Shown here: positions 32,091 to 43,698 of the stretch, one piece after another
Numbering within the stretch: the stretch's first letter is position 1
How the letters are laid out: each line of letters starts with the position of its first letter
DNA from: Gamsiella multidivaricata
Taxonomy: Eukaryota > Mortierellomycota > Mortierellomycetes > Mortierellales > Mortierellaceae
Direction: 5' to 3'
Assembly: GCF_025024155.1 (NCBI RefSeq)
Contig: NW_026251710.1
Coordinates: forward strand, 682,001 to 746,000
DNA: 64,000 bases
Notes under the pieces: generated by a model
The model's input: only the letters and a program-made list of their open reading frames with translations
What the model was told of the DNA's origin: nothing
Database searches by the model: none
Program-made: the position numbers and the translations under genes

Positions 32091-34037
32091 ATGGCTATGC
32101 AGCCGCGTCAGAAGCGAATGGTCCGTAGGGCTCTCATTTCAGTTGCAGTCCTAGCAGCCGTTGTGCTGGCATTAGCAATTGGTCTGGTCTATGGACTACG
32201 ATCGAGAAATCACAACAACAACAACACATCCGACTTTGCAGAAACCTGGAACAGCCCTTCAGAATTCGTCCTCAGTAAAAACTTTTCTATCACCCACACA
32301 CCCACGACTCGCACCTATGACTGGACCATTTCACAGCAAACAATTGCTCCTGATGGTCTCGAGCGACCCATGCTGTTGGTCAATGGTGAGATATAACGAA
32401 CATTGCTGGCCCTGATTACTTCCATTTACTAACGAAAACTGAAAGCTAAAATCTAACACGCCTTTACCAACTTTCCCTAATACTAGGAATGTTCCCTGGT
32501 CCTCTGATCGAGGCTAACACTGGCGATAGAATTGTTGTCAAGGTCACTAACAACATGGTGAATGGCACTGCTATCCATTGGCATGGGATGTTCCAAAATG
32601 GTATGTAATAGGGACCAAACGAGTCGATACATGCCTTTATTGAGATCCATACCAACATCTCTCATCCGTATTCCCTCGCTAGGCACCAACTGGATGGACG
32701 GAACCATGGGTGTGACCCAGTGCGCTATTCCTCCGGGCCAAAGCTTTACCTACAACTTCACTGTCCCGAACCAGTGGGGTACGTACTGGTGGCATGCCCA
32801 CTCTGCCTCGCAATATGTCGATGGTATTGTGGGACCGCTGATCATCCACAGCCCAGATGAACCCCACCTAGACGACTACCAAGAGGACATTATCATGATG
32901 ATTAGCGACTACTATCACACCGATTCCGGATCCCTTGTTTCTTGGTACCTCAGTGTTGACAGCGAGGGCACTGAGCCTATCCCCGACAATGGTCTCATCA
33001 ACGGTCGCCACTCCTGGGATTGTTCTTTGGATGCGCAGGCCCTCTTCCCCACTGACAGCAAGTGCACACCAGGCGCACCCATGTCTGTGTTTGAATTCAT
33101 GGCCGGGACTACATATCGAGTCCGTATCATTAATACCGGTGCCTTTGCAGATTTCCAGTTCTCGATCGATAACCACACCTTGTCCGTGATTGAAGCCGAT
33201 GGCGTCGATATGCAGCCCGTCATCGTCCAGCGCATCCCTATTCATGTTGCCCAACGCTATTCTGTCCTTGTGCACGCAAACCAATCCGTTGGAAACTACT
33301 GGGTCCGCGCCACTATGAACACCGAGTGCTTTAATGCTCCCAACCCAGCTTTGGACGAGCACATCAAGGCCATTATCCATTACGCTGGGGCACCCACTAT
33401 TCAGCAAGCGGACTCGGTGGATTGGGGTGCTTCCGGTTGGTCTCCCACTTGTGTTGACTTAAGCTTGGAAATGCTGAAGCCCTACTTTGCCCAGCCTGCA
33501 CCCAACGCAACTGTCCAGATCCATATTGCCACGTCCTTCCAAACCGTCCGCAGCGACCATGTCAACTTGGGCTACGTGAATGGTACATCCTGGACGCCGC
33601 TCATGAACGACACCACTCTTTACCAGGCTCAGAAGAGCATCACCGCATACGATGCCTCTCAATTGGTGGTGACCCTGAATTCGACCGGAGTTGTTGAGCT
33701 GGTTATTAACAACTATGACGAAGGCGCACATCCCTTCCATTTCCACGGCCACAATTTCTATGTTCTGGGCTGGGGTGGTGGCAACTATATCCCCGGTAAG
33801 TCGCCACTAGAGCTGACGAATCCGCTGAGGCGCGACACCAGTACGGTTCCTTCGTTTGGATACACCGTCATTCGTTTTGTAAACGACAATCCAGGTCTGT
33901 GGGCCCTTCACTGTCATATCGAATGGCATATGGAGGCAGGCCTCATGATGCAGATCGAGTCACTTCCTCAAGTGATCAAGACCTTTGAGATCCCTCCGGA
34001 AATGCCTGCTATGTGTGCTTTCAAGTCCAGCCCATAA
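32091..34037 (+). CDS. laccase-like multicopper oxidase with N-terminal membrane anchor
   Basis: Exons 32091-32385, 32487-32600 and 32683-34037 give 587 residues. The N-terminus is basic and followed by one long hydrophobic helix (about 14-36), a signal anchor with no clear cleavage site, then an N-rich linker. All four copper-binding motifs are present: H-W-H-G (about 130), W-W-H-A-H (about 174), H-P-F-H-F-H-G-H and, near the end, H-C-H-I-E-W-H followed by M-E-A-G-L-M. The methionine after the last motif is the usual axial position of the type 1 copper. The family takes four electrons from phenols, metals or similar donors and reduces oxygen to water. Many N-glycosylation sequons support an extracytoplasmic catalytic domain. 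It could be a laccase sensu lato or a ferroxidase; I see no residue set that decides. Both introns are phase 1. Confidence 0.92.
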
Positions 34038-34208
34038 AGAACTACCATTCAGTTTATACCATCAGTATTGTAATAAAACCTCTTGACATATAGAGGCGAT
34101 AGCTTATCAAATATTCTCATGAAGATCTTGGATGCTTTATTCGTGTTGCCTTTATTGCCTTCATGGGATCTCTAGTGCAATGTGTGATAACTAATATGGT
34201 ATCTTTAT

Positions 34209-35537
34209 CTAAACAAATCTATGCGGACAAAATTGCAAAGGTATAAGAGACGTGGTGCACGAGTCATTTGGCTGTGCGGACGATTATCATGTATCCCGAT
34301 ACTTACGCAGATGGTTTGGGAGGTTCATATCCTTCTACTTTAGCTCCCTCCGGAATCTCAGTTGCATCGACAGGTCCGTTTTTCTTGATATGCCGCAAGA
34401 CACCTATACATAGCATAGCAGTTTATTGAATGAGCGCCATAATAAATATATATATAAAAGGTCGAAGGTATGTGAAATAAAAACATCCAAAGATACTTTC
34501 AAGTGGCCATGCTTACCGTCCAGAATGAATGCGGTCAGACCCCAGATAGTGATCTGCTCCTGCTCAATGTTCCACACCCGATACTGGAATTTTGAATTCC
34601 TGAACGGGACCAGGGTTCCCTTTTTCGGGTTGATAAGATCCTGTATCGGCACCGTAAACACTCTGTCGACTTCACCTTTGTTGAAAACGATCGACTCGAT
34701 GTCCTCAATGGGCTCCTTGATGAACCCTACGAAGGGGTGGACTTTCATGGTGCAGTCCTTGTTGGGCATCGGCGCATACTCTCCAAGAACCTCGATCTGA
34801 TCCCGCGACACTGAAATCTCCTCTTCCATCTCGCGCAGTGCCGTGTCGAGGATATTCTTATCTGTCGGATCGCGTTTTCCTCCTGGGAAACTAAAAAAAA
34901 AAAAAAAAAAAAAAAAAAAAGAAAGCGTTCAGTGAAAAGTACTCCAGACTTTCTGTTCCTTGTATCCGATTTATGAGATGAATGTTACCTGACTTCTCCA
35001 CGATGATTTCTCATGTTGTTGGCGCGGATAGTGAATAGGACACTCGGAACTCCTTTGTAAATGCAAAGCGGCTATTTCCAAGAACGAAATACCACGTCAG
35101 CGCCTGATCGTTCCTCGCTGTATCCGTTGTTCGATTGACATCCTGTTCGTACGTCCTACCATAAATACGCCGGCCTGGCGCACAGGATCTTCTTTACAAA
35201 ACACAAAGTATGCGCTTGTATTCGCCTTTTCCTCAAGCCGTTTCTTGCAGTGATCCAAAAAGGCACGATCATACTGGATTGGATACTGAGAAGAGATAGC
35301 CGTTGCCCCTGCTGACGAGTAGTATCTCTTCTGGAACTCAGCTTTGTATCGCGTAGGGCGTTGGTGGCGGTGATGCCAGGGTGGCTCGGTCGAGGTAGTA
35401 GCAGAGATGTCCTGATAGATTGTCTGCGATCGGTTCACAAGGACAGACGAATGCCGCTGACAGGATCGCAATGAGAGCTGCAGCATGGGCCGAATGAGAC
35501 TTCTGCTTCTGGAGATGATGCGTCCTGTTGATGGCAT
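34209..35537 (-). CDS. Nudix hydrolase, CoA pyrophosphatase type (Pcd1/NUDT7-8-like)
   Basis: Exons 35537-35160, 35071-34989, 34890-34517, 34403-34307 and a last tiny one, probably 34218-34209, give about 315 residues. The first 90 residues are Arg/Ser-rich and suit a mitochondrial presequence. Then come P-L-C-I-Y-K-G-V-P-S-V-L-F-T-I-R and H-R-G-E-V-S-F-P-G-G-K-R-D-P, the UPF0035/CoA signature, running into the Nudix box with T-A-L-R-E-M-E-E-E-I. CoA pyrophosphatases split CoA and acyl-CoA into phosphopantetheine and 3',5'-ADP in peroxisomes or mitochondria. The very C-terminus is uncertain: two acceptors would end the protein after A-F-V or A-K. No SKL-type peroxisome signal is seen. The intron before exon 3 holds a poly-T run (minus strand) of about 30 directly at the acceptor. 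Confidence 0.85.
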
Positions 35538-36060
35538 TTCGGGGTCGTAATGGCGATACGCGTGTATCCTTCACAAACAGTTGGCCGCGACGCTGCTCAA
35601 AATTACTGACCCAATCTCAACCCCCAACAGCAAGGACTGCCCAAGGCAATGTTTGCCGCGTGCCGTGCTCTCGAATATCGACGCGACTAGCCCTTCCTGT
35701 AGCGCGAGGGATATGAAATGGAATGGACGCCTTCTTCTCGGGCTCTGCTGTATTCCATGTCAAACCAGATTCGTCCTTCATCCAGAACTTCGGTAGATTC
35801 ATGTTCAGGTGCGATATATCCTGCCACGAGTCGCATCCTCGAATACTTGGAATTCAAAATGTCGCTAGACTACATATTTTTCTTCTCTTTGTATGCCCTT
35901 AGAATTATCCCATGCATGATTTGAAGCACTTGATGACTAACCTTATGCGCCGTAGGAGTTGTGGGTCACAAAAACGGGGGCTGGCCTCTGCCACTGCCAC
36001 TGCTCAACCTTCACAAAACATCTTCACTTCCGCCACCGATTAACACATCAATTCCTCGCC
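35538..36060. other. intergenic, Nudix gene to CAP relic
   Basis: About 520 bp. Short open frames occur on the plus strand (for example 35581-35796) but none is recognisable. It contains the upstream region of the Nudix gene and what was probably the promoter of the CAP gene. Confidence 0.4.
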
Positions 36061-36831
36061 ATGAAGGCCTCGACAATGTTTATTGCCGATCTAGCAGCTC
36101 TTGCTACCTCAGTATCTGTCCGAAGAACATGTTCCCGACGGCAAATCAGCCGAACCAGTGCTTGCAGACTCCTATCATATCCCTTAACGCGGGACGCGGC
36201 CGATACATACTTCTAATCAGCGAGGAAGCTGAAACATCCGAGAACAACGCGTGAAGAAAAGACCTCCTCTCGTAAGCCCAGGATATGGCTGCCGCTGCTG
36301 TTCCGTCCCTAGACGAGCAAAAGATTATCTTGGACACTCACAATGAAAAACACGCTCACCACTGAACCCCTCCGTCGACATGAAACGCGAAGACTGCTAG
36401 CTTGATGGTAACTGGATTCAACCATATGTGTTCAAGTACAGCGGAGGACCGGTATGTCTTTATTTATTTATTTATTTTTTTTTTTGGGGGGGGGGGTTAT
36501 GAATTGGCCAGCATCCTCATGCCTCTTGAATCTTTTGCATGGCATGTAGTACGGAGAGAGCCTTGCAGCCGGATACAAGGACTTTAAATCCGCCATTAAA
36601 GCATGGTATGGCGAGATCAAGGCCTACGGCTCTTATTGTGGTCCATCATTTCAGCTGCTTACAGATAACTGATCTGGTTTACCGAGATCGTTTTACTCAA
36701 GTCGTGTAAAAGTCAATTAAGTCAATTGGTTGCGCTAAGAAAATGCGCTTGCACTGGAACATTTACATCTGCAACTACGACCCTCCAGGCAACATTCTGA
36801 ACACCAATGATACGCCCTTCAGAAGCAGCAT
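36061..36831 (+). pseudogene. decayed CAP/SCP (PR-1-like) secreted protein gene
   Basis: Pieces of a CAP-domain protein occur in order but in broken frames. 36061 onward: M-K-A-S-T-M-F-I-A-D-L-A-A-L-A-T-S-V-S, a signal peptide. 36302-36362: L-D-E-Q-K-I-I-L-D-T-H-N-E-K-H-A-H-H, the first CAP helix, st stopped by TGA at 36363. 36413-36451: W-I-Q-P-Y-V-F-K-Y-S-G-G-P, with a GTATGT donor after it. 36550 onward: Y-G-E-S-L-A-A-G-Y-K-D-F-K-S-A-I-K-A-W-Y-G-E, the CAP2-type centre, joined to the previous piece in phase 0 across a normal intron. 36728 onward: G-C-A-K-K-M, then W-N-I-Y-I-C-N-Y-D-P-P-G-N-I-L, the CAP1 signature. The H-F-T-Q-V-V-W strand between the last two is not intact. CAP proteins are secreted and bind sterols or other lipids. 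Family patterns are from memory, but four hits in the right order are hard to get by chance. Confidence 0.75.
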
Positions 36832-39800
36832 TTTACTTCCTTCGCCCTAGTCAATACACCGTTTTATGTCGTTCTCATTATACCCCTGTATGACTTGCTA
36901 ATATACCCTTCCTCCTCAAAGTTTCGTGCACTGTGCACGAGGTTTCTAGGAGCCGCGTAACAAGAGGACTTTGCGTGCGCCTTTATTATTAAACGCTATG
37001 AGTAAATGTCCACGTACCCCTAGAGCGTAAAGACCCATCGCGCTCAGACCAATAACGCGTCAAAATTGTATTCATCTGGATCAACATAATCGATAGAACT
37101 ACGCGTCAGAAATGGGCAGAAAATGGGTTGAGTACCATAGCTCTCATGTGCTGGGTCAATGGGCACCTTGTAGGTCAATTGAACAGCGAGGAATACCAAT
37201 CAACTGCTATATCTGTAATCTGCGTCCACTTCACGGCCCTAGTCCTGCATAAACAAGCCCATACCAGAACTGGTGTGTAGCGATGTTTGGGCCGTTGTGC
37301 GCAGTCCTTGCTCTCGCTGTGCTTCGCCACTTCATTGCCTTCTGTTGCTCGGTCGCTATATTTAAATTTCTTTCATTGCGGGGGACTTCAGGTATTCCCG
37401 TGGCCTCATCAGGTTTTTTTGTTTACCCATTCGATCGTTGAGTCCCAGTATTTGCTACAGCACGTACAAGGACAAATTTATCCTTGGGCTTTGTCGCGCC
37501 CTCTTTTTTCCCCTTTTCCTTCGCGGCCGCGCGATCGCGTGCATGGCCCGTTTATTATTTATTTTTTAGTCGAGTCACTGATCCTCTCGGAATATTGTTT
37601 GGGGCAGGCTGAGCATGAGAGGCACTGCGAGTAGAATATAGAGCTAGTACGGGGGTGCCAAAAATGACCAATGGATGCTAGCAACTAAGGACCTCCACGC
37701 CCTGTGCCTTGCTGTGATGGCTCTGTTCATTGTTCGGATACATGTGTTTTGTTGTTTGTGTTCTATTTCTAAGCAACTTGTGAACTTGAGCGGGTGTACC
37801 ATTTAGAGTGTCGATGTCCGCGCAAATTACTCACGTCGAGTGAGTGTGGCGATGCTTTTTGGACACAGGATCAAGGGGAGAACCAGTTACCTGACCCTTC
37901 ATCTTTCTCGTGGCTCCTTAAAAATCTATTGTCGACGCTAGCTCGTCTCCATCCCGTAGAACTCAGGGCACTCTCTTTCCCCTGTACAAGCCATCTGAGG
38001 GCTTAGGAGGAGAGGATGTCGATCACTAAGCATGCATCTGAACCATAGTAATAGGACTAAACGACGCGGGTCCCGGCATATGAAGTGGTCAGGCAACATT
38101 TTCATGCATAGATACAGAATGAAACTTTCTACAGAGAGATGCAAGGATGGTTAATAAAGGAGGATGAGGCAGGGCAGGATGGACCTAAATAGTGCCCTGT
38201 GAACGTATGGACCCTTCAGTTACTTGGGATGCGGCCTTCCTTACTTTATCGTAAGAAGTCAAGAGAGATAACGCGTGATAAAAAAAGGTAGGGAAATGCA
38301 GAGAGCCATATAGTCCGTGTATGCGGTGCATCTAGAGATTGCAAAGGGGAGAGCAGCAGAAAAGTGAGTACTCTTGTTTAATATCCCGTGGCCACCACAC
38401 AGCTTTATGCATTTATATAACAAGGCCAGGACGTAAGGGCTATGGACACATGCTGAAATACCCATTAGCCCTTCGGCATAGATATGCGGCACTTTTTTTA
38501 CGTATTCCAGAGTTCCACAACCCTCTACCACAAAAAGGTTTATGATGGAGGAGGAGAAAGAGATATTATCCGAGCCGTGAAAAAAGAGTGAGGATGGACA
38601 GGACTCAGGCTCAGATGTCCTTGCAGATGGACCACGAATCAACTGCCGGAGTGCCGATAGCACAATTAGCTCCTTATTTTTCCATCCATTCACCTCTTCT
38701 CGAAGAACATGGATGTATGAATCACTACCAAGACTCTATTCGGAAGAGTTGTGCTTGACGCTCTTTTATTCAATTGTTCAATTGACCAAGGCAGAAGCAG
38801 ACACTGATCCGTCGTTAGTATCTTACTGTCTTACTGTCTTTGCAGTTGCTCAGAAAAGTCATCCATTACGGGCTTGTTTGCCTCTGGATCTCCTCAAACC
38901 TGGCAATTTTTGTCTGGATCGCTGTCAAAAACCATGGCTACACGGGTTCTGCGCGCGGCACAAAGTCCACAGAGCATCATAGAGCCCATTCTCCATCTAC
39001 GTGGTTCTCAAATAAAAGGAGGAAGAAGCCAAGGTCGTCCATTGTGCACACGACAACTAATGACCCTCGATGGGGCTATTTTTCGAGGCACTGGAGCTAT
39101 GGTGTGCGGAAGGAGAGAGGGCCAACGTGCAGGCTCATAATAATCCGTGCAACAAACGCAGCTCTGGGATCCAGCTGCATTTCAAATCATGATCGGGGAT
39201 CCCTTTGAAATTATCCGCCTGTCTCATGGCCTCGAATACCGCAGCGAAGGAAAAAAATATTTTTTTTACCTCTTAAATTGTCGCTCGTTTCTTGAAGCCT
39301 AAGACAAGCCAGCAGCAGAGATGCTATAGCACGACTCAGATTAGCAGAACTTTGCAAACGGGGGCAGGCGCCCTGTCGCCAGCCTGGAGGTATTTCAACG
39401 GTCCAAACCTCGGCGATGTCAAAACGGCCAGGACACCCTCCAAAGACAAGGCGCGCCAGTGACACTGGCTGCATGTTTTACAGGGTATACTCATGCGTGA
39501 ACAAGGAACAGCGATGGACGTTCTTTGCAAAACTCAGCCTCTTGATAGCTGTCCCTTTGTGCATCTGAAATCGACTTGAAAGGGTGAGAACATCATTACG
39601 ATAGCATTGGCGTGTCTCAATTGGGACGTGTATGCTGATGTCCTAATCCCTATGCTAATATCACGGCTGGCGGATACGGCACATCGCACCACATCCTCGC
39701 ACCACACACCCGCCCTTAAATTGGCTGTTTGCAGCATTTTTTTTTTTGTCAATTGACGCGTTCTTTTGTTTTGATGTCAAATCAGTGAGGGAATCGCCTG

Positions 39801-40436
39801 TGGGCGTCCCCTCGTTTGATGAGCATTCAATCGTTGTAAAACGCGATTGAGTTGAATCGAATACGATTGAAAAAGGGGAGACGGAACAAAAAATGATTCA
39901 ATTAGAATGAATGGGCGATTGCTCTCCAAAGGGATATATAAGAGAAGCAAATCCCATCCATTCCTTCCCTTCTTCCTTTCAATCCTTCTTTCTGCAACAT
40001 CCTTAAGCGGTCCTTCTCTCTCTATCCGCATCAGCATCAGCATCAGCATCAGCACCAATAGCTTCCTCTTCTTCCTCTTCTTCCCTTCTTCCTCTTCTTC
40101 TTCTACTACCACTACGTCTACTTGGCATTCGACCCTTACTTTATCTTGAAAAGGACAGCACGCACTAAGCGCTATTACAGCAACAAAATAAATCAACGAC
40201 ATTCATTCGTCACTCCTAGTGAAGATCCCCTTCAATCTCCTTCTTCGGCACCACACCATTACATACTAGCCTAAATAACGTAAATACGTCCACTACGACA
40301 TCTCATCCAAACGTCGTCCCCGCACAAACCACACCGCGCACTGACGTTCTCTGCCTCGGCCCCGAGTAGCCCGCACTCCAAGACCTTTAAAACCAAGGTT
40401 CAACCTGACCTCGATTCTCAACAAACCCAGCCGACA
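36832..40436. other. gene-poor region, 3.6 kb
   Basis: No gene recognised on either strand. Many short open frames, all of poor composition. The right 550 bp (about 39880-40436) are the promoter and leader of the response regulator gene, with a TATA element, a tandem ATCAGC/ATCAGT stretch near 40026-40056 and strong C/T-rich tracts. Confidence 0.45.
39933..39942 (+). promoter_or_regulatory. TATA box of the response regulator gene
   Basis: gATATATAAGag at this position, followed 30-60 bp later by C/T-rich sequence where transcription would start. The ATG at 40437 is about 500 bp downstream, so the mRNA would have a long 5' leader, usual for fungal regulatory genes. By inspection only. Confidence 0.5.
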
Positions 40437-41198
40437 ATGCTCAGTTCCTTACTACACTCTGTGTGCCATAGCAACAACCACAACAGCAGCAATAGCTCTT
40501 TGAAAGAGACAGTCTATTCTTCCCTCCTGTCTCAAGTCCTTCAACCACAACGACAACGACAACATCAACAGCAGCAGCAACAGCAACAGAGCACTCCTTC
40601 TTCATCCCCTCAGCAAATCAACACGTCCACGATCTCGCCTCCTCGCACAATCCCTTCTTCCACAATGTCGCTGCCAATATCAACCATCTCTCCTCCTGGC
40701 TCGCCACCCTCACCAGCCATGAGCATGGAAAGCATCCACGATTTTCAATTCGACACCGCCATGCAACTGGCGCGGCGCAAGATCAAGGTCATGATTGTCG
40801 ACGACAACTCCATCAACCTTTCAATCCTCTCCAGGATGCTCAAAGTGCACTTTTCAGAGACCGTCGAACTTGTTGCAGTGATGACTTCGGGTCTTGATGC
40901 GCTCGACAGACTCAACCAGGAGCAGATTGATCTCATCCTCATGGACATCGACATGCCTGTCCTTACTGGTGTTGAGACAACAGTAGCCATCCGTCAAATA
41001 ACTTCGGAGTACCCGATCCTGAAAGAGAACCAGAAAGTACCCATCATTGCAGTCACGACCAGCGACCACGCAGTTCAACGCGAGATGTACCAGCGGGTCG
41101 GCATGTGCGACTGTGTCAGCAAACCCATTTCACTCTCGAAGCTGCGCCTGGCAATTGAGAACGCGATAACTTTGATGGGTCACATTGCGCCTGGTTGA
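40437..41198 (+). CDS. response regulator with a single receiver domain
   Basis: One exon, 253 residues. Residues 1-110 are Ser/Asn/Gln/Pro-rich with a polyQ run (about 43-51). The receiver domain (about 116-250) has every key residue: the acidic pair in I-V-D-D-N (Asp122, Asp123), the phospho-acceptor Asp170 in L-I-L-M-D-I-D-M-P, Thr207 in I-I-A-V-T-T, and Lys229 in V-S-K-P. It would accept a phosphoryl group from a histidine phosphotransfer protein. There is no DNA-binding domain, so it resembles the Ssk1/Rrg type that signals to a MAP kinase cascade, though Ssk1 is longer. No histidine kinase lies nearby. M-D-I-D-M-P in place of the common M-D-x-Q-M-P is a small difference. Confidence 0.9.
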   Translation: MLSSLLHSVCHSNNHNSSNSSLKETVYSSLLSQVLQPQRQRQHQQQQQQQQSTPSSSPQQINTSTISPPRTIPSSTMSLPISTISPPGSPPSPAMSMESIHDFQFDTAMQLARRKIKVMIVDDNSINLSILSRMLKVHFSETVELVAVMTSGLDALDRLNQEQIDLILMDIDMPVLTGVETTVAIRQITSEYPILKENQKVPIIAVTTSDHAVQREMYQRVGMCDCVSKPISLSKLRLAIENAITLMGHIAPG

Positions 41199-42837
41199 GC
41201 TGATAGGGATTTCGATCGTAGCGCTGTGCTCTACTTTCTACCCTTGCTACTTCTCTTCCGAGCGAGGCGAGAAGGCGCCTGTGTGATTATTCCACGCACA
41301 AGAACCTCGGCCCCTCTTTGCTGGCGGTCGGCCGTCCATCTCGGCACCAAGCCCGGACGTCTCGAGAATCCTGCCCCTGACTATTTCCCCTGGCTAGTAT
41401 CCACGGCGGCAGGAAGGACATCTTTCCCCATCATTCTCATGATTTTGAGGCACCTCGTTTGTACATAGTTTGTCGTCGATCCATTCACGGCAAGATTTGT
41501 ATATATTATCCTTCGTGAATATAACTATACCCATGAGAGCGTAATACGTTGCTCAGAATAAAAGACCAGTATGTAATCGTAAACTCTTCAATGTCTGTCT
41601 CTTTTCTGCTCTTGTACCTTAACGGGAGACTCATGTTGCTCTATCCTCAAATCGGGTAGCTCGATTGAAATAAATGGGAGTGTTCCTCGATTAAGATCTA
41701 GGTGATTTGCAGGAGGTTTTAGCCAGAGCGCAAAAGATACGTTCTCATGTAATGAACGGTGCGTTTGAAATATAAGGCTCGGTTGCCGGCAGTATTTTTC
41801 ATCAGACGCCCTGTGTCGATTGCTTCTTATTCTTTTGTCCGACAATGATAGATGCAACCTTAACGAGGAGTGCACAACCACTCGTTGGGCATCATTCAGA
41901 AGTGTGTCATCGAAGAATGAACAATGAACAAGGTTTTCCAGAGTTGTGGAAATAAACGACAAACACATTCGTGAGGCAATTGCGACAATTGCACCAACAC
42001 TTTAGTCCCGATCCAGATCCGGTTCATTCAGGGTGTTCCAAAGAGGGACAAAATGATCTGGGACTCAGTCCCGGTCCACATAAAAAGTCTTTTGGCGGAG
42101 AGATAGGAATCTCCTGCACGTCCCCACGTGTGAAAAAAAAAATTCACGAGTGCGGTCATAGCCATTGACGCAATTATCTCCGTCGTCATTTAGACATTTA
42201 GGGGGGAAGAAATTTGTGACTCTGCAATTCTGACAATGGTCCCAAGGATGACGAGTCCCATGCTACCAGTATCTTTGAGCTATGAGGTCTTTGCTTATCG
42301 CATTCGTGTACGCATTGAACGCTGTGCGACCCAAGACGGGCGAATAGTCCGGGGAAGCAATGCGCTGATGTCGATGGTGGCTGTTTCTTTTGGGTGATCC
42401 TGGCCAGGAACAACTTAAGGGGAGATGAGAGGGCTGAAATTACATCATTACACCTGGATTATCACAGTTTTGTTTACCGCAAATGGCTAGATCCGGAGCA
42501 TAGACATTTGTCCTAAGAGGATGCGCTGTGACGTGAGTGAAAATAGGGACAACCGTGCACACCCTTCCAGCCATGTCATAAGTCCGTCTTAAGTCAATAA
42601 AAGGCGTTTTTCATTTTTCGCTCTTTTTGCTGCTTTGCTTTTTTTCATTGGTAGCAGCTGCTGGACCTTGTTCCTCTTGCTCCTTCCTGACTTGAAACAG
42701 TGGTAAAGTCATCTCCGTTACTGTGGTTCTGCGATTTATAGCCTTTTCACTCTTCTTATTGACCCATCGGACTAATCTACCTATTTACTCTCTTTGGGCT
42801 AGGGTATGTGCAGGTCTCGACACACAGGTGACTTGAA

Positions 42838-42881
42838 GTTGCAAAGGGGAGACGAAGTTGCAAAGGGGAGACGAAGCTGCA
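42838..42881. repeat. short tandem repeat, two copies of about 20 bp
   Basis: The unit gttgcaaaggggagacgaa occurs twice in direct succession, and the start of a third copy (gctgca) follows with one change. No coding context. Origin unknown; replication slippage is enough to explain it. Confidence 0.8.
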
Positions 42882-43579
42882 CTCCACTAGCAACGACACA
42901 TATCACACTTGCACTGGCTCCTGGACCACCCTCGACTCGAATAGTGAATCGCGTACAAATAATGGTATCTGTGTACTTTATTAAACCGCTGGCAACGTGG
43001 TAAACACCGTTTACTCGCACCTGATGCTCACGATGCCCGATCCTCTGCTCCATGAGTACCATAGGCGAGGGGATGTCAAAAAAAAAAAGTATTTATCTTC
43101 TGGACTGTAGACACTCGATTGCCCGACGCACTGTTCTCTATCTGCAGATACAAGAGAATTAGAATTGCACGTTCTCTCGTATTCATCTCATCCCAGTGCT
43201 GTCGTAAAGTTCCGGGGATCGATAAGATAACTCCTACTCCGCCAGCTCTGCGCCTTTTGCGGTGAAAAAACAAAGAAAAGTGGGTCTACTCCGTCTTTTA
43301 TAGCCCATCTTCCTGTGGACTGCCAATAGGGGGTAAATACTCAAGCAAAAAAAGGTGACAAGAGAGGATTGCAGCGTGTTGCCTCCTCGTCGCCGGATAA
43401 CAATGCCGAACGCAGCCCTGGCGTAGAATCTAGCGTGCAAGCCCAGTACCGTCTTGAAAGTCGTTAACCAAAACCTCAAGAGCACTCTTCCCAAAGATAC
43501 ATCCCAATGCTTCGGAATTGGTGCAGGTCAAAGGCAGGACTGTAGTGTATAGCAATGAGAATTGTGAATGATACAGGAT

Positions 43580-43698
43580 CAGAGATATCAGCGGATTGAT
43601 TTTTTTGGTGAGACATTGTCAACTACAGGAGTTTTGCTTAACAAAATAGCCACAATTGATAATGTCTCATCAAAAAAATCAATCCTCTGATATCTCTG
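43580..43698. repeat. imperfect inverted repeat, 43-nt arms and 33-nt loop
   Basis: The left arm (43580-43622) begins cagagatatcag and ends gacattgtcaa. The right arm (43656-43698) is its reverse complement except at three positions, and includes a 7-base T/A run in register. In an RNA copy of the plus strand two of the three mismatches become G-U pairs, leaving a single C-U mismatch. No target-site duplication is obvious at the ends. It could be a small foldback/MITE-like element or the source of a hairpin RNA. No coding frame uses it. Confidence 0.85.
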
